Shown here: positions 13,343 to 27,690 of the stretch, piece after piece
How positions within the stretch are numbered: the first letter of the stretch is position 1
Layout of the letters: each line of letters begins with the position of its first letter
Source: Spinacia oleracea
Taxonomy: Eukaryota > Streptophyta > Magnoliopsida > Caryophyllales > Amaranthaceae
Direction: 5' to 3'
DNA length: 64,000 nt
NCBI RefSeq assembly: GCF_020520425.1
Contig: NC_079487.1
Location: 128,610,385 to 128,674,384, forward strand
Position numbers and translations under genes: made by a program
Notes under the pieces: generated by a model
The model's input: only the letters and a program-made list of their open reading frames with translations
Told to the model about the DNA's origin: nothing
Databases searched by the model: none

Positions 13343-14341
13343 AAATATCGATTCATCCAAGTAATATGAGATTATAGGTGCTAGAAGATTTTGCAAACTT
13401 GCTGTCTGTGCTTGCGGCATTATCAATATTTCTTGTAGCTGGGTTATTGAGGTGAAGGTTTCTGGGTTGTCAAGGTGAAGTTTCTGGCGTCTTGCGTTGG
13501 GGATTTCTGTGGTTTGTGTATCCTCTAATTAGCAGTAGGATTTGTGGATATGTCTTTTCATTTCCTATTCTTTATTTAGCCGAGACAGTTTTTTTAAACT
13601 TTGGGTAGTACAGGACTCTGGGTTGTTCATTAGGTTACCCTCGTATGTTTTATAGTGCTGGCTTGTTGACATTTTCGAATCTTGTGGATTTTGTTGTGCA
13701 AGTGGCAGATTTGCCATTGTGTATAGGTTATATAGGTCATGGAATTTAATGTTGAACAATTTGGTTTATAAATATGATAATCATCTGATAGTTTCCATTT
13801 GTAAGCTGCAATGTACGGGGCAAACAGATGTTTCTGTACTTCTTTTTGATATTTTTTTTTTCAAGTAGTCAGGTGATTATATTTTCTTTTGGCAAGCTTT
13901 GATGGTTAATTCGTATCACACGATATAAATGATGCAATGTGTGTTTTACCCGTAATTAGAACACAAGGTTTAAATGATACAATGCGTGTCTTATATTTTA
14001 AAAACATGTACGATAACTCATTACATTACATTAAAAAATACTAAAAATAAGAGTAGATGAAAGTCTGGGTAATTTAGTTATTTTTTATGCACATGAACTC
14101 CGCAAGAAGTGTCTTATATAGTGGAGAGTTTCTTTGTTATGGTAACAAATGAACAAACTTTATGCAATTTAATTTCTTCAAAACATGATTGGAATGAATG
14201 AAAAGGATATCATTTGGTAATGAATAAAAGCATGATTTCTTTCCTTTTGAGACATCAAAGTTAGCATATCCGTTACTAGGCAGTAGCATTACTAGCATAT
14301 GAGTCAATCATCAATACTCATACCCATCACAAAACACAGCC
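13343..14341. other. Clathrin 3' UTR and spacer
   Basis: The first few hundred bases are T-rich sequence compatible with the clathrin 3' UTR. The rest is AT-rich spacer before the PMEI-like gene. No further gene was seen. Confidence 0.5.
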
Positions 14342-14920
14342 ATGGCTCAGCGTTTCCTCTCGTACTCTACCCTTTTTGTAGCCATCCTCTTAATTATCCT
14401 TCTACATTACTTTGGCCGTATAGAACCATTAGTGGCTTCGCTTTCCACCAACGATCACGAGACACGAAGAATTCGAAACATTTGCAGTGAAACCTTGGAG
14501 CCATTCGAATGTTTCAAGTGCATAACTGCAGACCCAAGTAGAGATTCCAATGATACCCCTGAACTCATACATTCTCTTTTGTACTGCTTGTATTCTGAGG
14601 CCAATGGTGCTCATGTTAATGCAGATCTCCTATCTCAGAATGCAACTATTCCAATTCTGAAAAACAAACTTTCTAGGTGTTCTTCATTATTGTTTGATGC
14701 TGCAAATCTTGCAGTGGATGCAATGTCATCTATGGAGAGTAACAAGTATGTACAAGCATGGGATTTCTCCAAAACTGCAAGAAGATCAATATTTGGATGT
14801 GCTAAACAGTTTCTTGGAGAAACTAACCCCACTATTCCATCTTCTGTACTTCAGCATATGATCCCTGCGAAACACCTCTATGATTCTATGCATATTTTGT
14901 TTCAACTTATTGTTCGGTAA
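14342..14920 (+). CDS. Invertase/pectin methylesterase inhibitor-like protein
   Basis: Intronless frame of 192 residues. Residues 1-35 hold a hydrophobic stretch (LFVAILLIILLHYF) acting as signal peptide or membrane anchor. The rest fits the all-helical PMEI/C-VIF fold. Family cysteines occur in the expected arrangement: a first pair at C48/C57 (ICSETLEPFEC) and a second at C113/C153, with extra C60 and C82. Such proteins block pectin methylesterases or acid invertases in the cell wall. Which target applies here cannot be read from sequence. Length is normal for the family (about 170-210 aa). The start lies in an accGCCATGGC-like context after an upstream out-of-frame ATG. Sequence divergence is high, so the family call rests on the cysteine pattern and helices. 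Confidence 0.72.
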   Translation: MAQRFLSYSTLFVAILLIILLHYFGRIEPLVASLSTNDHETRRIRNICSETLEPFECFKCITADPSRDSNDTPELIHSLLYCLYSEANGAHVNADLLSQNATIPILKNKLSRCSSLLFDAANLAVDAMSSMESNKYVQAWDFSKTARRSIFGCAKQFLGETNPTIPSSVLQHMIPAKHLYDSMHILFQLIVR

Positions 14921-15555
14921 CTGTTTTTTCTAACAATTATCCAATTCGAATAAATAAATATTTAGCACTCCAGTTCTAGTCTGCTATATTTACTGTTGTT
15001 TAATCTTTACATAATTCATTACCAGAAATACTGTGGGCACTCTATACTCTGAATTATCTGCTTTAAAAAGAAAAATGGGAATAGAATTATCAGTTGCCAG
15101 AGAATTACTAAAATGAAGATTTACAGTGTGAAATCTGTTGAGATATAGTTCACAAGGACACGGTAGAAAACCAACGCCATTAATGGCGTTAGCGAAATCA
15201 GCAGTTTGCAAATCCAGCTCTCAAGGGAAAGGATCACGGTGAACTGTACATTGGCTAATGTGGTAACTGGTAATGTATCAACTTATTCAAAAACAAAGGG
15301 GAAAACTTCATCTATAACAACTAACATGGAGCACAATCACAATTTTACATGCACAATGAACTGTATTAATTTAGTAGATGGGCACTGGTTCATGAATACA
15401 ACAAACCACAATGTTTACTGCTCAAGATAATATTCATACTTGTGTCCAGAACTGTAGCAATCTTCATGTCTTTAACCTACCAAAATCAGTCCTAAATCCC
15501 AATATACTATTCGGCAAGAGATGGTCATTCTTCTACCATTGTTTCACAAGCTTCA
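14921..15555. other. Spacer between convergent genes
   Basis: Lies between the PMEI-like stop and the end of the minus-strand RPB10 gene. It probably contains both 3' UTRs. No gene seen. Confidence 0.45.
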
Positions 15556-18638
<3,083 letters not shown>

Positions 18639-18948
18639 GGTTACAAGGCCTTTGTTTCCGGTTTCCCTAGTACTTCACACTTCACGGCAGAAGAAAGAGA
18701 TGGTTTTCCGGTAGAACTATCAATTGCGGCGGCGACGTAGTGGGGGAAAACTCCGCGCGCGCCGGGAAGTGAGGGATGCTGTGGTGAAAAGGTTTCGAAA
18801 AGAGAGGTGTGTTTCCGATTTTTCCAATTAATGGAGTATCTCTTTTACAAACATAAAAAAAATCTAACACATCAAGTGACAATTTCGTAATAAAAGAAAA
18901 ATAATACTTCGTATACATTTAAAGTTATTATTTTCTTTTGGAAAAGGC

Positions 18949-19482
18949 AAAATTGTCATAAATGACGTTGTTTTAGGTCCATTTGCAAACTACTCGTAAT
19001 ACCTTATTAATTTACTTTTGTCAAAAGTATCTTGAATTAAAATTTTGTATTAAAAATAGGATCTTTGGCCAACATTCCAGCCAAACAGTTCACATTTCGT
19101 CCATTGACTCCGACTATTGGCAAAAATTATATGGGAAAATAGCGAGTTGCACACGCGCAATTGTATAAGAACCAAAATCAAAGTTTTTGCCACCAAAACA
19201 CTCAAATGGCACCTTTGGATATGAGAATTTTGGTGTGTTACTGCCTATTCATATAACATAAATAGTGGTGCGTCGATTTGCTTTGTCAAGTGTGTTACGC
19301 GCACATTTTTTTTGGAGGGAAAGTGAAGTCAATGGATGGAATGTTGACTGTTTGGCCGGAATTTGGCCAAATGCCTCGTTTTTAACACAACTTTTTCATT
19401 CAAGGTGCTTTTTGCCAAAATCAAAGCAATAAGTTACCAGTTTACAAACCGACCTAAAAACAAGGTACTTTTTGACAATTTT
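18949..19482. mobile_element. Long inverted-repeat (foldback) element
   Basis: The left and right halves are diverged reverse complements over about 140 bp each. Both arms share TTTAGGTC, a CTTGAAT core, and TTTGGCCAA followed by CCAAACAG. No coding region is evident. Long arms suggest a MULE-like or foldback element, but I found no target duplication. It lies upstream of both RPB10 and the cysteine-rich peptide gene. Confidence 0.6.
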
Positions 19483-20324
19483 TCCATATTATTAAGTGTA
19501 CCTTTTTTCTTGTATCGGTAATTTTTTTTTTTTGTATGGTTAGAAGTTAAGAGAAGCGTCTTCTAAGGCTGAAATTTCGTATGAGTCAACAAAGTCCTAT
19601 TTAACGATTAAATTTTATGTGTAGAGTGGTAACATAATCTTTCATCTTCAAAATTTTGCTAATGTGATTGATTTTAGAACTTGAATAGCCCAAAGTTTTA
19701 AGACTTGAGTTTTGCTAACATATGCGTTACCTAATTTTAAGTCAAGACAAAACAATTTACAACAATAATGGATGGAGTGAGTCTTGACAAAATCTAAATT
19801 ACGTCTTGTAAAACAAAAAACTCAACTTAAGACTCAATGTGTGAGGTCTTGATTTAGTGGTTAAAACTGAAGGTTTGTATACGATAGGTCTTAATATGTG
19901 CCAATGCTACTAAACTTGTATTTAATTGAGCTAAAACATCATACGAAAGTAATTATATTTTAAAGTAAGTGATCATTCATAATTTATTTTTTACCTTTTT
20001 GTAGTTGATCTTTTGAGATTCCATCCCAAACCCATAAACAAAAATCATGATACAATATAACATATCAAAAGAAACAAATCAAAATTATTGATGGGTCTTC
20101 CTAATCAATCAATTTTCTTACTTAATTTGCCACTTTTTGAAAAACAATAATTTTCCATCCAAGTTAACACTCATGTTTAAAAAAAAAAAAAAAAAAAGTA
20201 GTATAAAGGGACATGCATTCTAACAACATAATTCGTGTTAATTTATTGAAATTCCTCACAACTATATACAAAGTATTCATAAACAACCACTAAATAGACA
20301 CATACATACATCTATAGTCTTAGC
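19483..20324. other. Spacer upstream of the cysteine-rich peptide gene
   Basis: AT-rich with an 18-A run near 20180. It should include the promoter of the gene starting at 20325. No clear motif was identified. Confidence 0.4.
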
Positions 20325-20847
20325 CATGAGACCTTCAAGAGACATCACTCTTATGTTCATACTATTTTTCCTTATTATCGCTTCAGGTAAATATTATTAA
20401 TTCATTCCTTAATTTTTAATACATAGTAAAGTACGAGTAATATTTATTTATTTTTAAACAATTATGTTCTTAATCTTATAGACGAAAAGAGCTCTCTATT
20501 TGCTGCAAAACAATTTAGAAGTGTTATTAATCCCAATACGATAGGGTCAGTTGATGTGCGTACCCGTACCCGTACCCGTACCCCTACAATATGCTAATTA
20601 TGTTACATTGGGATTGTTGTATATGGTGAAAACAGGTATATTAGCAATACCATTTGGTTTGGAAGCGGGTTTACCCCATGGAAAACATGATCAGTGCAAA
20701 GGCCCAGTACTTGGGTGTGACACATCTGCATCCGAATGTGAACCGGATACGTGCGAAGAAATTTGTCACCATGAATACTCCTACGACGCCAAGGGTTGCT
20801 GTGAGTCTGGACAATCTGAGCCAACTTGTTGCTGCCGTGCTTATTAA
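20325..20847 (+). CDS. Small secreted cysteine-rich peptide (defensin-like)
   Basis: Preferred model: exon 1 20325-20385 (20 codons plus one base, all signal peptide, core LMFILFFLIIAS), exon 2 20636-20847; 90 residues. The mature part has ten cysteines spaced C-x6-C-x6-C-x4-C-x3-C-x10-CC-x8-CCC and ends CCCRAY. A phase-1 intron right after the signal peptide is typical of plant defensin-like (DEFL/LCR) genes, which act outside the cell in defence or signalling. The family is inferred from architecture; no named member is recognised. An optional in-frame exon at 20482-20559 would add 26 residues. The gene at 50679-51043 has the same layout. Confidence 0.65.
20482..20559 (+). other. Possible 78-nt cassette exon with tandem GTACCC donors
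   Basis: Follows a TTATAG acceptor and stays open in the reading phase of exon 1, encoding DEKSSLFAAKQF and onward. Length is 78 nt and both flanking phases are 1, so skipping or inclusion keeps the frame. Its end coincides with the first of four GTACCC units (20560, 20566, 20572, 20578), each a potential but weak donor six bases apart. Whether it is spliced in is unknown. Confidence 0.4.
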
Positions 20848-21856
20848 CCTTCATGTTACGACTAGATCGTGCTACATACAAGTATACAACTACGCAACCT
20901 TATTTTATCTTATATAAACTTCCGGTAGTTTCAAATTTGTCAAAGCCCCAAACATGTGTGTAGTTTGATCTAATTTCAAAGCTACTAGTAACAAGGAAAT
21001 AAAGTGCAAAATGTTGTTTTATGTTGTACCAAGTATGAATGTTATTTCGGCTATAGATTTGATGAATGCTATTTCGGCTATGGATTTGATGGGGCGGGCG
21101 TAATAACAATTTGTACTTCATAAGAATGAATTGTTATAGAAAATGGAGTAAGTAAAATTAGACGGATATAATATTTCGTTATATTTTCAGTTAAACGATC
21201 ACTAATAGAACGTACGTACGGAGTAAATTGTAATCAATTTTCACTATAAGTCGCTGGCTACCAAGCTTCCAAAGCAGAGGCCATTTCTGTTAAGAATAAT
21301 TAAAGAAAACAATAAGTATGAAAACAAACTATTCTTACTTTATTCTAATGATTCATTGGCTACATACATTAATACACAGGGAAGAACAACAATAACTCAT
21401 CCCATGATCTAGTCATGATCGAATAATACCTTAGAACGCAAAGTAATTAACTACTCCTACACCAATCCACCACCAATAACGAACACTTGCTTATAGACTA
21501 ATCTAACTTGCTCTTAAGTCTTAATATTAGGAAACAAATTGACCATAACTCTTACTTCGATGGAATACTCACAATAAGTTCAAGTGTATAGAAGGAGAAG
21601 TAGATCACTAAATAATTACATAAGCATTAAAATTCCTTTTGCTACATGAGGTAAAAATCCTAGAAACTCATTCCAAGAAGAAGCTACTGATCTCAGTGAT
21701 ACCCGAAATCCAATCTTTGGCTATGTTTTCTACCTTGCAGCACGATTTTGATTCTGACAATGACAATGTCTTCGGGAGTTGCAGACAACTATTTACAACA
21801 CTAAACTATGCATTAATCAAATCTCCAAAAGCTCCTAAAAGTTAATATTGATAATG
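20848..21856. other. Spacer with 3' UTRs
   Basis: Probably contains the 3' UTR of the plus-strand peptide gene and that of the minus-strand NSE1 gene. A near-direct repeat of ATTTCGGCTATrGATTTGATG occurs at about 21043-21092. No gene seen. Confidence 0.45.
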
Positions 21857-24800
21857 TTAGCCAATGCGGGAAGATCTCCTCAATCTAGTTGTCTTAGAGG
21901 ATACACCATTTGCGGAATCCTGAGTCTGAGTCTGAGTCTGAAACTGGGAGTTCCTTCTCCTTTTTCTCTGACTTCCATTTGAAGGTTGCCCCTCTGTTGC
22001 CTCGTTTTGCTCATCCTCATCCTCACTCTCTACCAGTTCTGCTTTCAGTTCTGCTTTGGTAACTGTATATGGCCAAGGTTTTTGACAACCAGGACAAACC
22101 TTTTCGACCTGAAAATGATACATATGAATAGTTTTTATCAAACACGAATAGCCTGATTAAAAAAACAAGGCCACCTGAAGATTGATGTATTACCGTTCTT
22201 TGAGAAAACTTCTTAACGAGACAATACTTGTGAATTCGGATGGAACAACCTTCATTTGGGCACAAATCCGCCTATTAGAAAAGTAGCACCCAAATACGTA
22301 AGGATTGGTGAATTTTCAGTGCTAAAAGGAAAACTTGAACAGATGCAAACTCTTCAGTTCTGACATATAGTTTATAGGAAGAGAAGCTTTTTTCAAGATA
22401 ACTTCTTTTGGAAAAGAGAGTTAAAACTTAAAAAGGGAGAAAATTTAATCCACAAAAACGAAACAGTTAAGAAATAAGGAAGTAAAAACCTAAGGTACAG
22501 AAATAGCCTACCTTCACCCCAGCCTCATTGCAAACCTCACATGAAGGGACCTCATTAAGGTGGAACCAACTTTTGAGATCAAGGAATGATCGAATTCCAA
22601 GTCCAATATTACCATCTAGCTTGGTGAGCCATCCATCCTGAACAAACTCCTCAAGAGCCTTTTCTTTTTGAGACATTGAGAAATTCCTCAGTGCAGCAGG
22701 CACATCCTGGAACTGTGATTCTGACTGTGATTGTGAACCACTAGGGATCTGTAACTTAGCCATAACAATTGTCATCCACCAGAATAAGTACAATCTAAGA
22801 GTAGGACTAGCACAACAAAGACGCCACCACATACTCTACTACGTTCAAGTTGACTAAGCAAAAGGAGAATTAGAGAGTACAGACAGAAGCAGCTAGCAAG
22901 AAACATCAGACTGGAAGTATATGAAACGCCAGCAGAAGGTATCACTGATATGAAGCTAGAGTTCAATAATTACCAACAAGTCTAAATAAAACAAGTTGAC
23001 ACCGTCCCACTCCCATGAACAAATTTAAGCTAGTAAATGATAACTATTTCATCTTTAAGGCCGAGGATCACAGGTACTTAACAGATTCAGCAGTCGATAC
23101 AAACATCCACACCCTGTAGCCCTGGATCCCAGATGTCATGGTCCATCTACCTGTACCATATCTCTTTCATAGTATTATCCCTTTGGGCCGTAAGATCCCC
23201 ATTCCACTCTTAAGAAAAGGGGGGGGGGGGGGGGGGGTGGAGGGGCCATCATAATTGACTGGAAATGTATTGTAAATCAATAGGACAAAACATCAAAGGA
23301 CGAGGAGCACGTATAGTTAATAACGAACTAGATTCCCAAAATTTGAAAACTGGTATCTGCAGAGAGAAGTTGACAAACCTGACTGTCCAATTTTATATGG
23401 AGGGCATCAATATTAGTGATGCAACCCTGGCCTGCAGCATCTTGTGCAATTGCTTCTATCTGTCATTAGACATTAAAAGCAAAAGTCAGCAAATCAACAA
23501 AAATTCTAGGAGTAATCACTCAGTTTACACTTTCCACTTTCCATCATACATTTCATGACAACCAAACAAAGCTAGTTTTGTCTAGCACAGATTAGCCAAT
23601 TTCAAAACCACACCACCCACATGATGTCTTACATACTACTCAGAACAGCAAACCCCAAATAACCAACAAATTTCCAACTTAGAACCATTAATTTTGCGTT
23701 CAACCTATCATGAATAAACACATTGTAACATGAAATTCACACAAAGAGACTACCCCCTCTCATTCCCAAGCATAAGAGCATGTACATTGGGGCTCTCCAA
23801 GTAGCTTTCCAACAAGAACTATCTCTTGACCAACATTGAGGCTCTTGAGTGGTTCTTGATGGGCTCTTGAGTGATTCTTGAGGGGCTCTTGAGTAGCTCT
23901 TTATGGAGAGCTACTTCAAAGTAGCTCTTGCCCAAGTGGATAGTGGGGAGTAACTTTGAAAAGTGGATAGTGACTTTGGTTAAAAAGACAATTTAATTAT
24001 GGACCACCAATGGTAAAAAGAGATTGGAGAGCTCACTTGAGAAACCAACCAATGTTGGTTGTTTTTAGGAATGAATTCTTGAGTGTATCATGTAGAGAGA
24101 TAGTGGTAGAGAGAGAGTGGAGAGTCCTCCAAGAGCTCTTTTGAAGAGTTAACCAATTTACATGCTCCAAGGCACCCACACTTTTGGACATCATAAAAAC
24201 AGTACCATTAGATTTGGTTTAAAAGCTACTCTCACATTTTTCCATCCATTGATTTAACCACTTAACTTATTTAAGTCACTTAACATACAATGTACTATAC
24301 CTAAGTCAATTGAATATGGTACAATAAACATTGCCCTAAAACTTAAGCATAACCTTCAGCGACAACTAACCCTCCTCCGCCCCACCCCCACCTTTAAACA
24401 CAGCAGACAAAATATGTGAATAAAGCAATTCAGTAATTCAATTAGTCTCCAATAAACCAAAAATCCGGCAAAAACAAACATATTCATTAAATTGAAGAAA
24501 AAACTGAAATTCACAGGGAGATGTGGCTTACAATTCCCTTATAAAAGGCAATTTGAGGAACTGAGTACTTAGAGCCAAGCTTGGATTGTTCGTCAGCGAC
24601 ATTGTTGACGACGCCATAATAAACTTTGCCATCATACTGATTTGTACACGCTCGCAACTCAAATTGAACAAAGGAAAGCTCTTTGTTTATCTTCAATAAA
24701 TAATCATTAAACAATTTGTCATTAACACCTGAAGAAAACGGTTACAATTACAAATTCAGAGGCGTTAGGGTTCACAATACTAATTTTATAACTCAAATTT

Positions 24801-24955
24801 TAAGAAACAGAATTAAAAGAAGGAGAAAGAAGATCGAAACCTGGTTTCCTTCCGGTAACTTTCTCGTACATTTTGTTGAACTCATCGGCCTTAAGAGGGC
24901 CGCGAGAGAGTAGAGACTGAATTAGAGTGTGGTGCTTCCAGCTTAATTCCGGCAT
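21857..24955 (-). CDS. NSE1: SMC5/6 complex subunit NSE1
   Basis: Non-SMC element 1, a RING-like E3 subunit of the SMC5/6 complex used in DNA repair and chromosome maintenance in the nucleus. Exons (minus): 24955-24841, 24728-24532, 23459-23379, 22748-22512, 22271-22194, 22108-21857; 960 nt, 319 residues. The N-terminal half (LSWKHHTLIQSLLSRGPL; FNKMYEKVTGRKPG; YYGVVNN) is the winged-helix NSE1 region. The C-terminal variant RING has C201-C204, C214-C219, H224-C227 and C241-C244 (CPGCQKPW). The tail is acidic (VESEDEDEQ), then basic (RKRRR), with a QTQTQTQ repeat, suggesting a nuclear signal. All splice phases agree. Intron 2 carries a MITE. Confidence 0.93.
23220..23240 (+). repeat. Poly-G run in NSE1 intron 3
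   Basis: About 18 consecutive G residues with a following T. Likely length-polymorphic and error-prone. No function inferred. Confidence 0.75.
23776..24167. mobile_element. MITE in NSE1 intron 2
   Basis: Ends GAGCATGTACATTGG and CCAATTTACATGCTC are inverted repeats. The interior holds several copies of GGCTCTTGAGT and a matching inverted set (GAGAGCTACTT), so the RNA could fold back. The flanks are TAA and CAA, compatible with a decayed PIF/Harbinger TAA duplication. About 392 bp, non-coding. Confidence 0.7.
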
Positions 24956-25217
24956 TTTGAATACGATTTCTTATCCCCAAGACCTAATTGGCGACAAGAA
25001 GTATAATTGGAGGGTGGAAATTTGCAAAGGGGGAAATCAATTGTGAGGAGAGAAACCCTAATTTGAGCTCCCTTTGTTTATTTTGGCTTTCTGAAAATTT
25101 CTTTTTCGCGCCAATCACCTATACTGCTAATCTGCTATACAACTGTAGCAGTGTAGTTGTTGTTTTGCCCGTAAAAAAAATAAAATAAATAAAATAAAAA
25201 CTGTAGTTGTTTCATTT

Positions 25218-25245
25218 CGTACTCCCTCCGTGATTCAATAGTTAC
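25218..25245. repeat. Stowaway-type terminal motif
   Basis: TACTCCCTCCGTGATTCAATA matches the usual start of plant Stowaway MITEs. The opposite terminus was not found, so this may be a truncated copy. Confidence 0.4.
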
Positions 25246-25493
25246 ACTTTTTTTTTTACATTGTTTTAAATTTATCATTTGTGATTTATACGTAAGGAAA
25301 TAATAACACTCTATAGTCGTTTGTGATCTTGTTTGATCTGTTTTAATATAGTTCATAATTTTTAGAGATATTAGAGTAATATTCAATCCATCAAATATTT
25401 ACATCGACATACGTGTAAAAGTTAAGTGTAAGTAGTGTGTAACCATTAAATTGAAATGGAGAGAGAGAAGGCAGTAACTTTGCAAGTCAGTAA

Positions 25494-25959
25494 GGGCGTT
25501 AGCAATAAGGGTTTGTGGGGTAGTTTGTTAACAAACTTTGCTATTGTTGGATGAGGTTACAAATAAAGAGGTTTGTTTGAGGTTTGTAAAAACAAACCTC
25601 ATACAAACCTCAAATGGAATAGTTGATGCACGGGAGTAGTTGACACATGGCAAAGTGTTAAGGATAACGTAGTTATCCTAGAGGATAGAATATCATATGA
25701 GATAGAGTTATGTTATATGATATGAGATAGAAGTCTATAGGACTTAATAATCCTACGAAGTGTAGGACATCTAGTTTGTAGGACTTTTAAGTCCTATAGA
25801 TTTCTATCTCATATCATATAACATAACTCTATCTCATATGATATTCTATCCTCTAAATCCAAAGGCTTTGTGGAGGATTTGCAAAAGATGGTCCCCTAGA
25901 CAAACTTTTGTTTATTATTGGTGAAAGGTTTGTAGAGGTTTGTTCTATTGCTCATGCCC
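25494..25959. mobile_element. PIF/Harbinger-type MITE with strong hairpin
   Basis: The ends GGGCGTTAGCAATA and TATTGCTCATGCCC are inverted and flanked by TAA on both sides (25491-25493, 25960-25962 read TAA). The core 25680-25854 is a nearly perfect inverted repeat of about 66 bp per arm, containing GATAGAATATCATATGAGAT. It lies between NSE1 and the histidine-rich membrane protein gene. Confidence 0.82.
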
Positions 25960-26104
25960 TAATGTAAGCAAAGGATTGTTGGTTAGAGTTAGGAATGGAA
26001 ATTCATGCGAGGGTGGTATGAATTTGTAATATGGACCAACCAATTTTATTTTTTTTAGAATTGATTATATTTTATACCCCGTATTTGCTTTTTGATATGA
26101 ATGA

Positions 26105-26260
26105 TGTTTTGGTCTAATGGTTTAGATTGAAGACTTGCATATGGTAGTTTATTTTTTAGAATCATCCTTCGATCCCCAACTGTAATTTGTATTACCCCAG
26201 GGCGTTGTGGCTCATACGAAAAACGAAAAATCTGTCTTTTTAGGTTGAACGCGGAGAATA
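26105..26260 (+). mobile_element. tRNA-derived SINE head
   Basis: Has a Pol III A-box-like TGGTCTAATGG and, about 60 bp on, a B-box-like CTTCGATCCCC, without a foldable tRNA. This is the layout of plant tRNA-derived SINEs. The 3' limit is approximate. Confidence 0.5.
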
Positions 26261-26649
26261 TAATTATATTTATACCATGCTGGAGAAGTAAGACATTATG
26301 AAATTGATCAACGTATGATCAATATAATATTAGTGGTCGAAAATACAAATTAAAATCAAAATACTAGCTAGCTTAGCAAGACATAATACAGTACGGTCAA
26401 TATTAGTAAATCGTAAATACAACATCAAAACACTAGTTAGACATAAGAAAGTACGTAAGGGTTAAGACTTAAGACAAAATCTATCGTTGTAGTCAGGTAA
26501 ATTAATAGGCATGTATGTGGTTAGACTTTCTTCCGCTGTGAACTTATGATTAGACTAATATTGAAATTTATCGTACAAAGTACAATAATACAAAGTACAA
26601 TGTAGGAGGAGTAAATAAAAATTAGGGAGCAGGAGTAGAACATATTTAC

Positions 26650-26736
26650 CTGAAAATCCAGACTCGTACGTTAGAGGAAATGAGCTTTTGGATGAGTGGT
26701 AAAACAGTTGTGGGGCTATCTTACCAATCAAATATA
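26650..26736 (-). pseudogene. Isolated serine carboxypeptidase-like exon
   Basis: Read on the minus strand, it gives DSPTTVLPLIQKLISSNVRVWIF before a GTAAAT donor, the segment just before the SGDxDGxVP exon in plant serine carboxypeptidases. A TAA (26723-26721) sits where the family has a Lys/Thr codon. It corresponds to exon 6 of the pseudogene at 34706-48078 but is clearly a different copy. No neighbouring exons were found. Confidence 0.65.
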
Positions 26737-27339
26737 CTGAACATTTGAATGTGTCATGTCAAGCAACTTTCATAAAGAACCTAATTACTAATGTTTCCAA
26801 TAAATAATATTTGAAGTAGCATACTCCATACGTCTCATTTTACTTGCTCTACCATCTTAGCTAGCTAGCTACAATATCTATTACTCCGTATATATTTTCA
26901 TACAAAATGTAATATTTCAAAAATAAATAATTATAAATTAAAGAAAAATGAACGCCAATAAAATAAAGGGAATAAATAACTTTATAAATGTATAATTTTC
27001 CCCTTCCCTTCCAATCTTTAGCTTGAAAAACAAAAAAACTTGAGGTAATGGAATGTACGTAATTATGGATACGGAAGATAAAGAGCATTGACGAAGGTAT
27101 AATAATCAACTAATCACGAAGAAGATGATTCAAGTTTGTTTTGATGTTTGGATATTGGGTTTCAGATTCAATGATTGTTGACCAACTACTGATCTTACGT
27201 CACCACGCCATTCTGATCACGACACACAAATATTTACAAAAAAGTCAAAAAGTAAACCCCACTGAAAATAAAATCTAGAGCAACATCCCTGGCCAGACAC
27301 TAGTGAAATATTAAATCACGTGGCCAACTCTACTTATTA

Positions 27340-27492
27340 GTTTTTTTTTGGTTCTACTACGAATTCGGAGCGAGTTCCGGATGGATAGGTTTAATTCTCC
27401 TCACAATTGTTGTTGCGGGGTTTGAACACGGGATCCTCCCTACTCAGTAACTCAGCCTCATTCACCACTGAACCAATGGACGATTCATTACC
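27340..27492 (-). mobile_element. tRNA-derived SINE
   Basis: On the minus strand: A box TGGTTCAGTGG, then GAATGAGGCTGAG, then B box GTTCAAACCCC, a T/A-rich body and a short A-rich tail (CCAAAAAAAAACT). Fits the tRNA-related head of a plant SINE. The termini are approximate. It lies 200 bp upstream of the membrane protein start codon. Confidence 0.6.
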
Positions 27493-27690
27493 TATTAGTC
27501 GGTTTATTTTACTTTGTGGGTTTATTGTTAAAAAAGAACTTATCAGATTTTGCTGCAATTACAAGCCAATAATCAAGAAATCAAACGCCAGAAAAGGGGT
27601 AAAACTCAGAGAGAGATGATTCTGGTTTGCAACTGTTAAGTTTGAAACTTGTAAATTTAGGGCAAGAAATTAGAGTGGTGGATCTTAAAA

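Noticed and set aside
26105-27492. Functional tRNA genes
   Set aside because: A- and B-box-like motifs occur at 26.1, 27.4 and 56.5 kb, but no cloverleaf can be drawn. They fit SINE heads.
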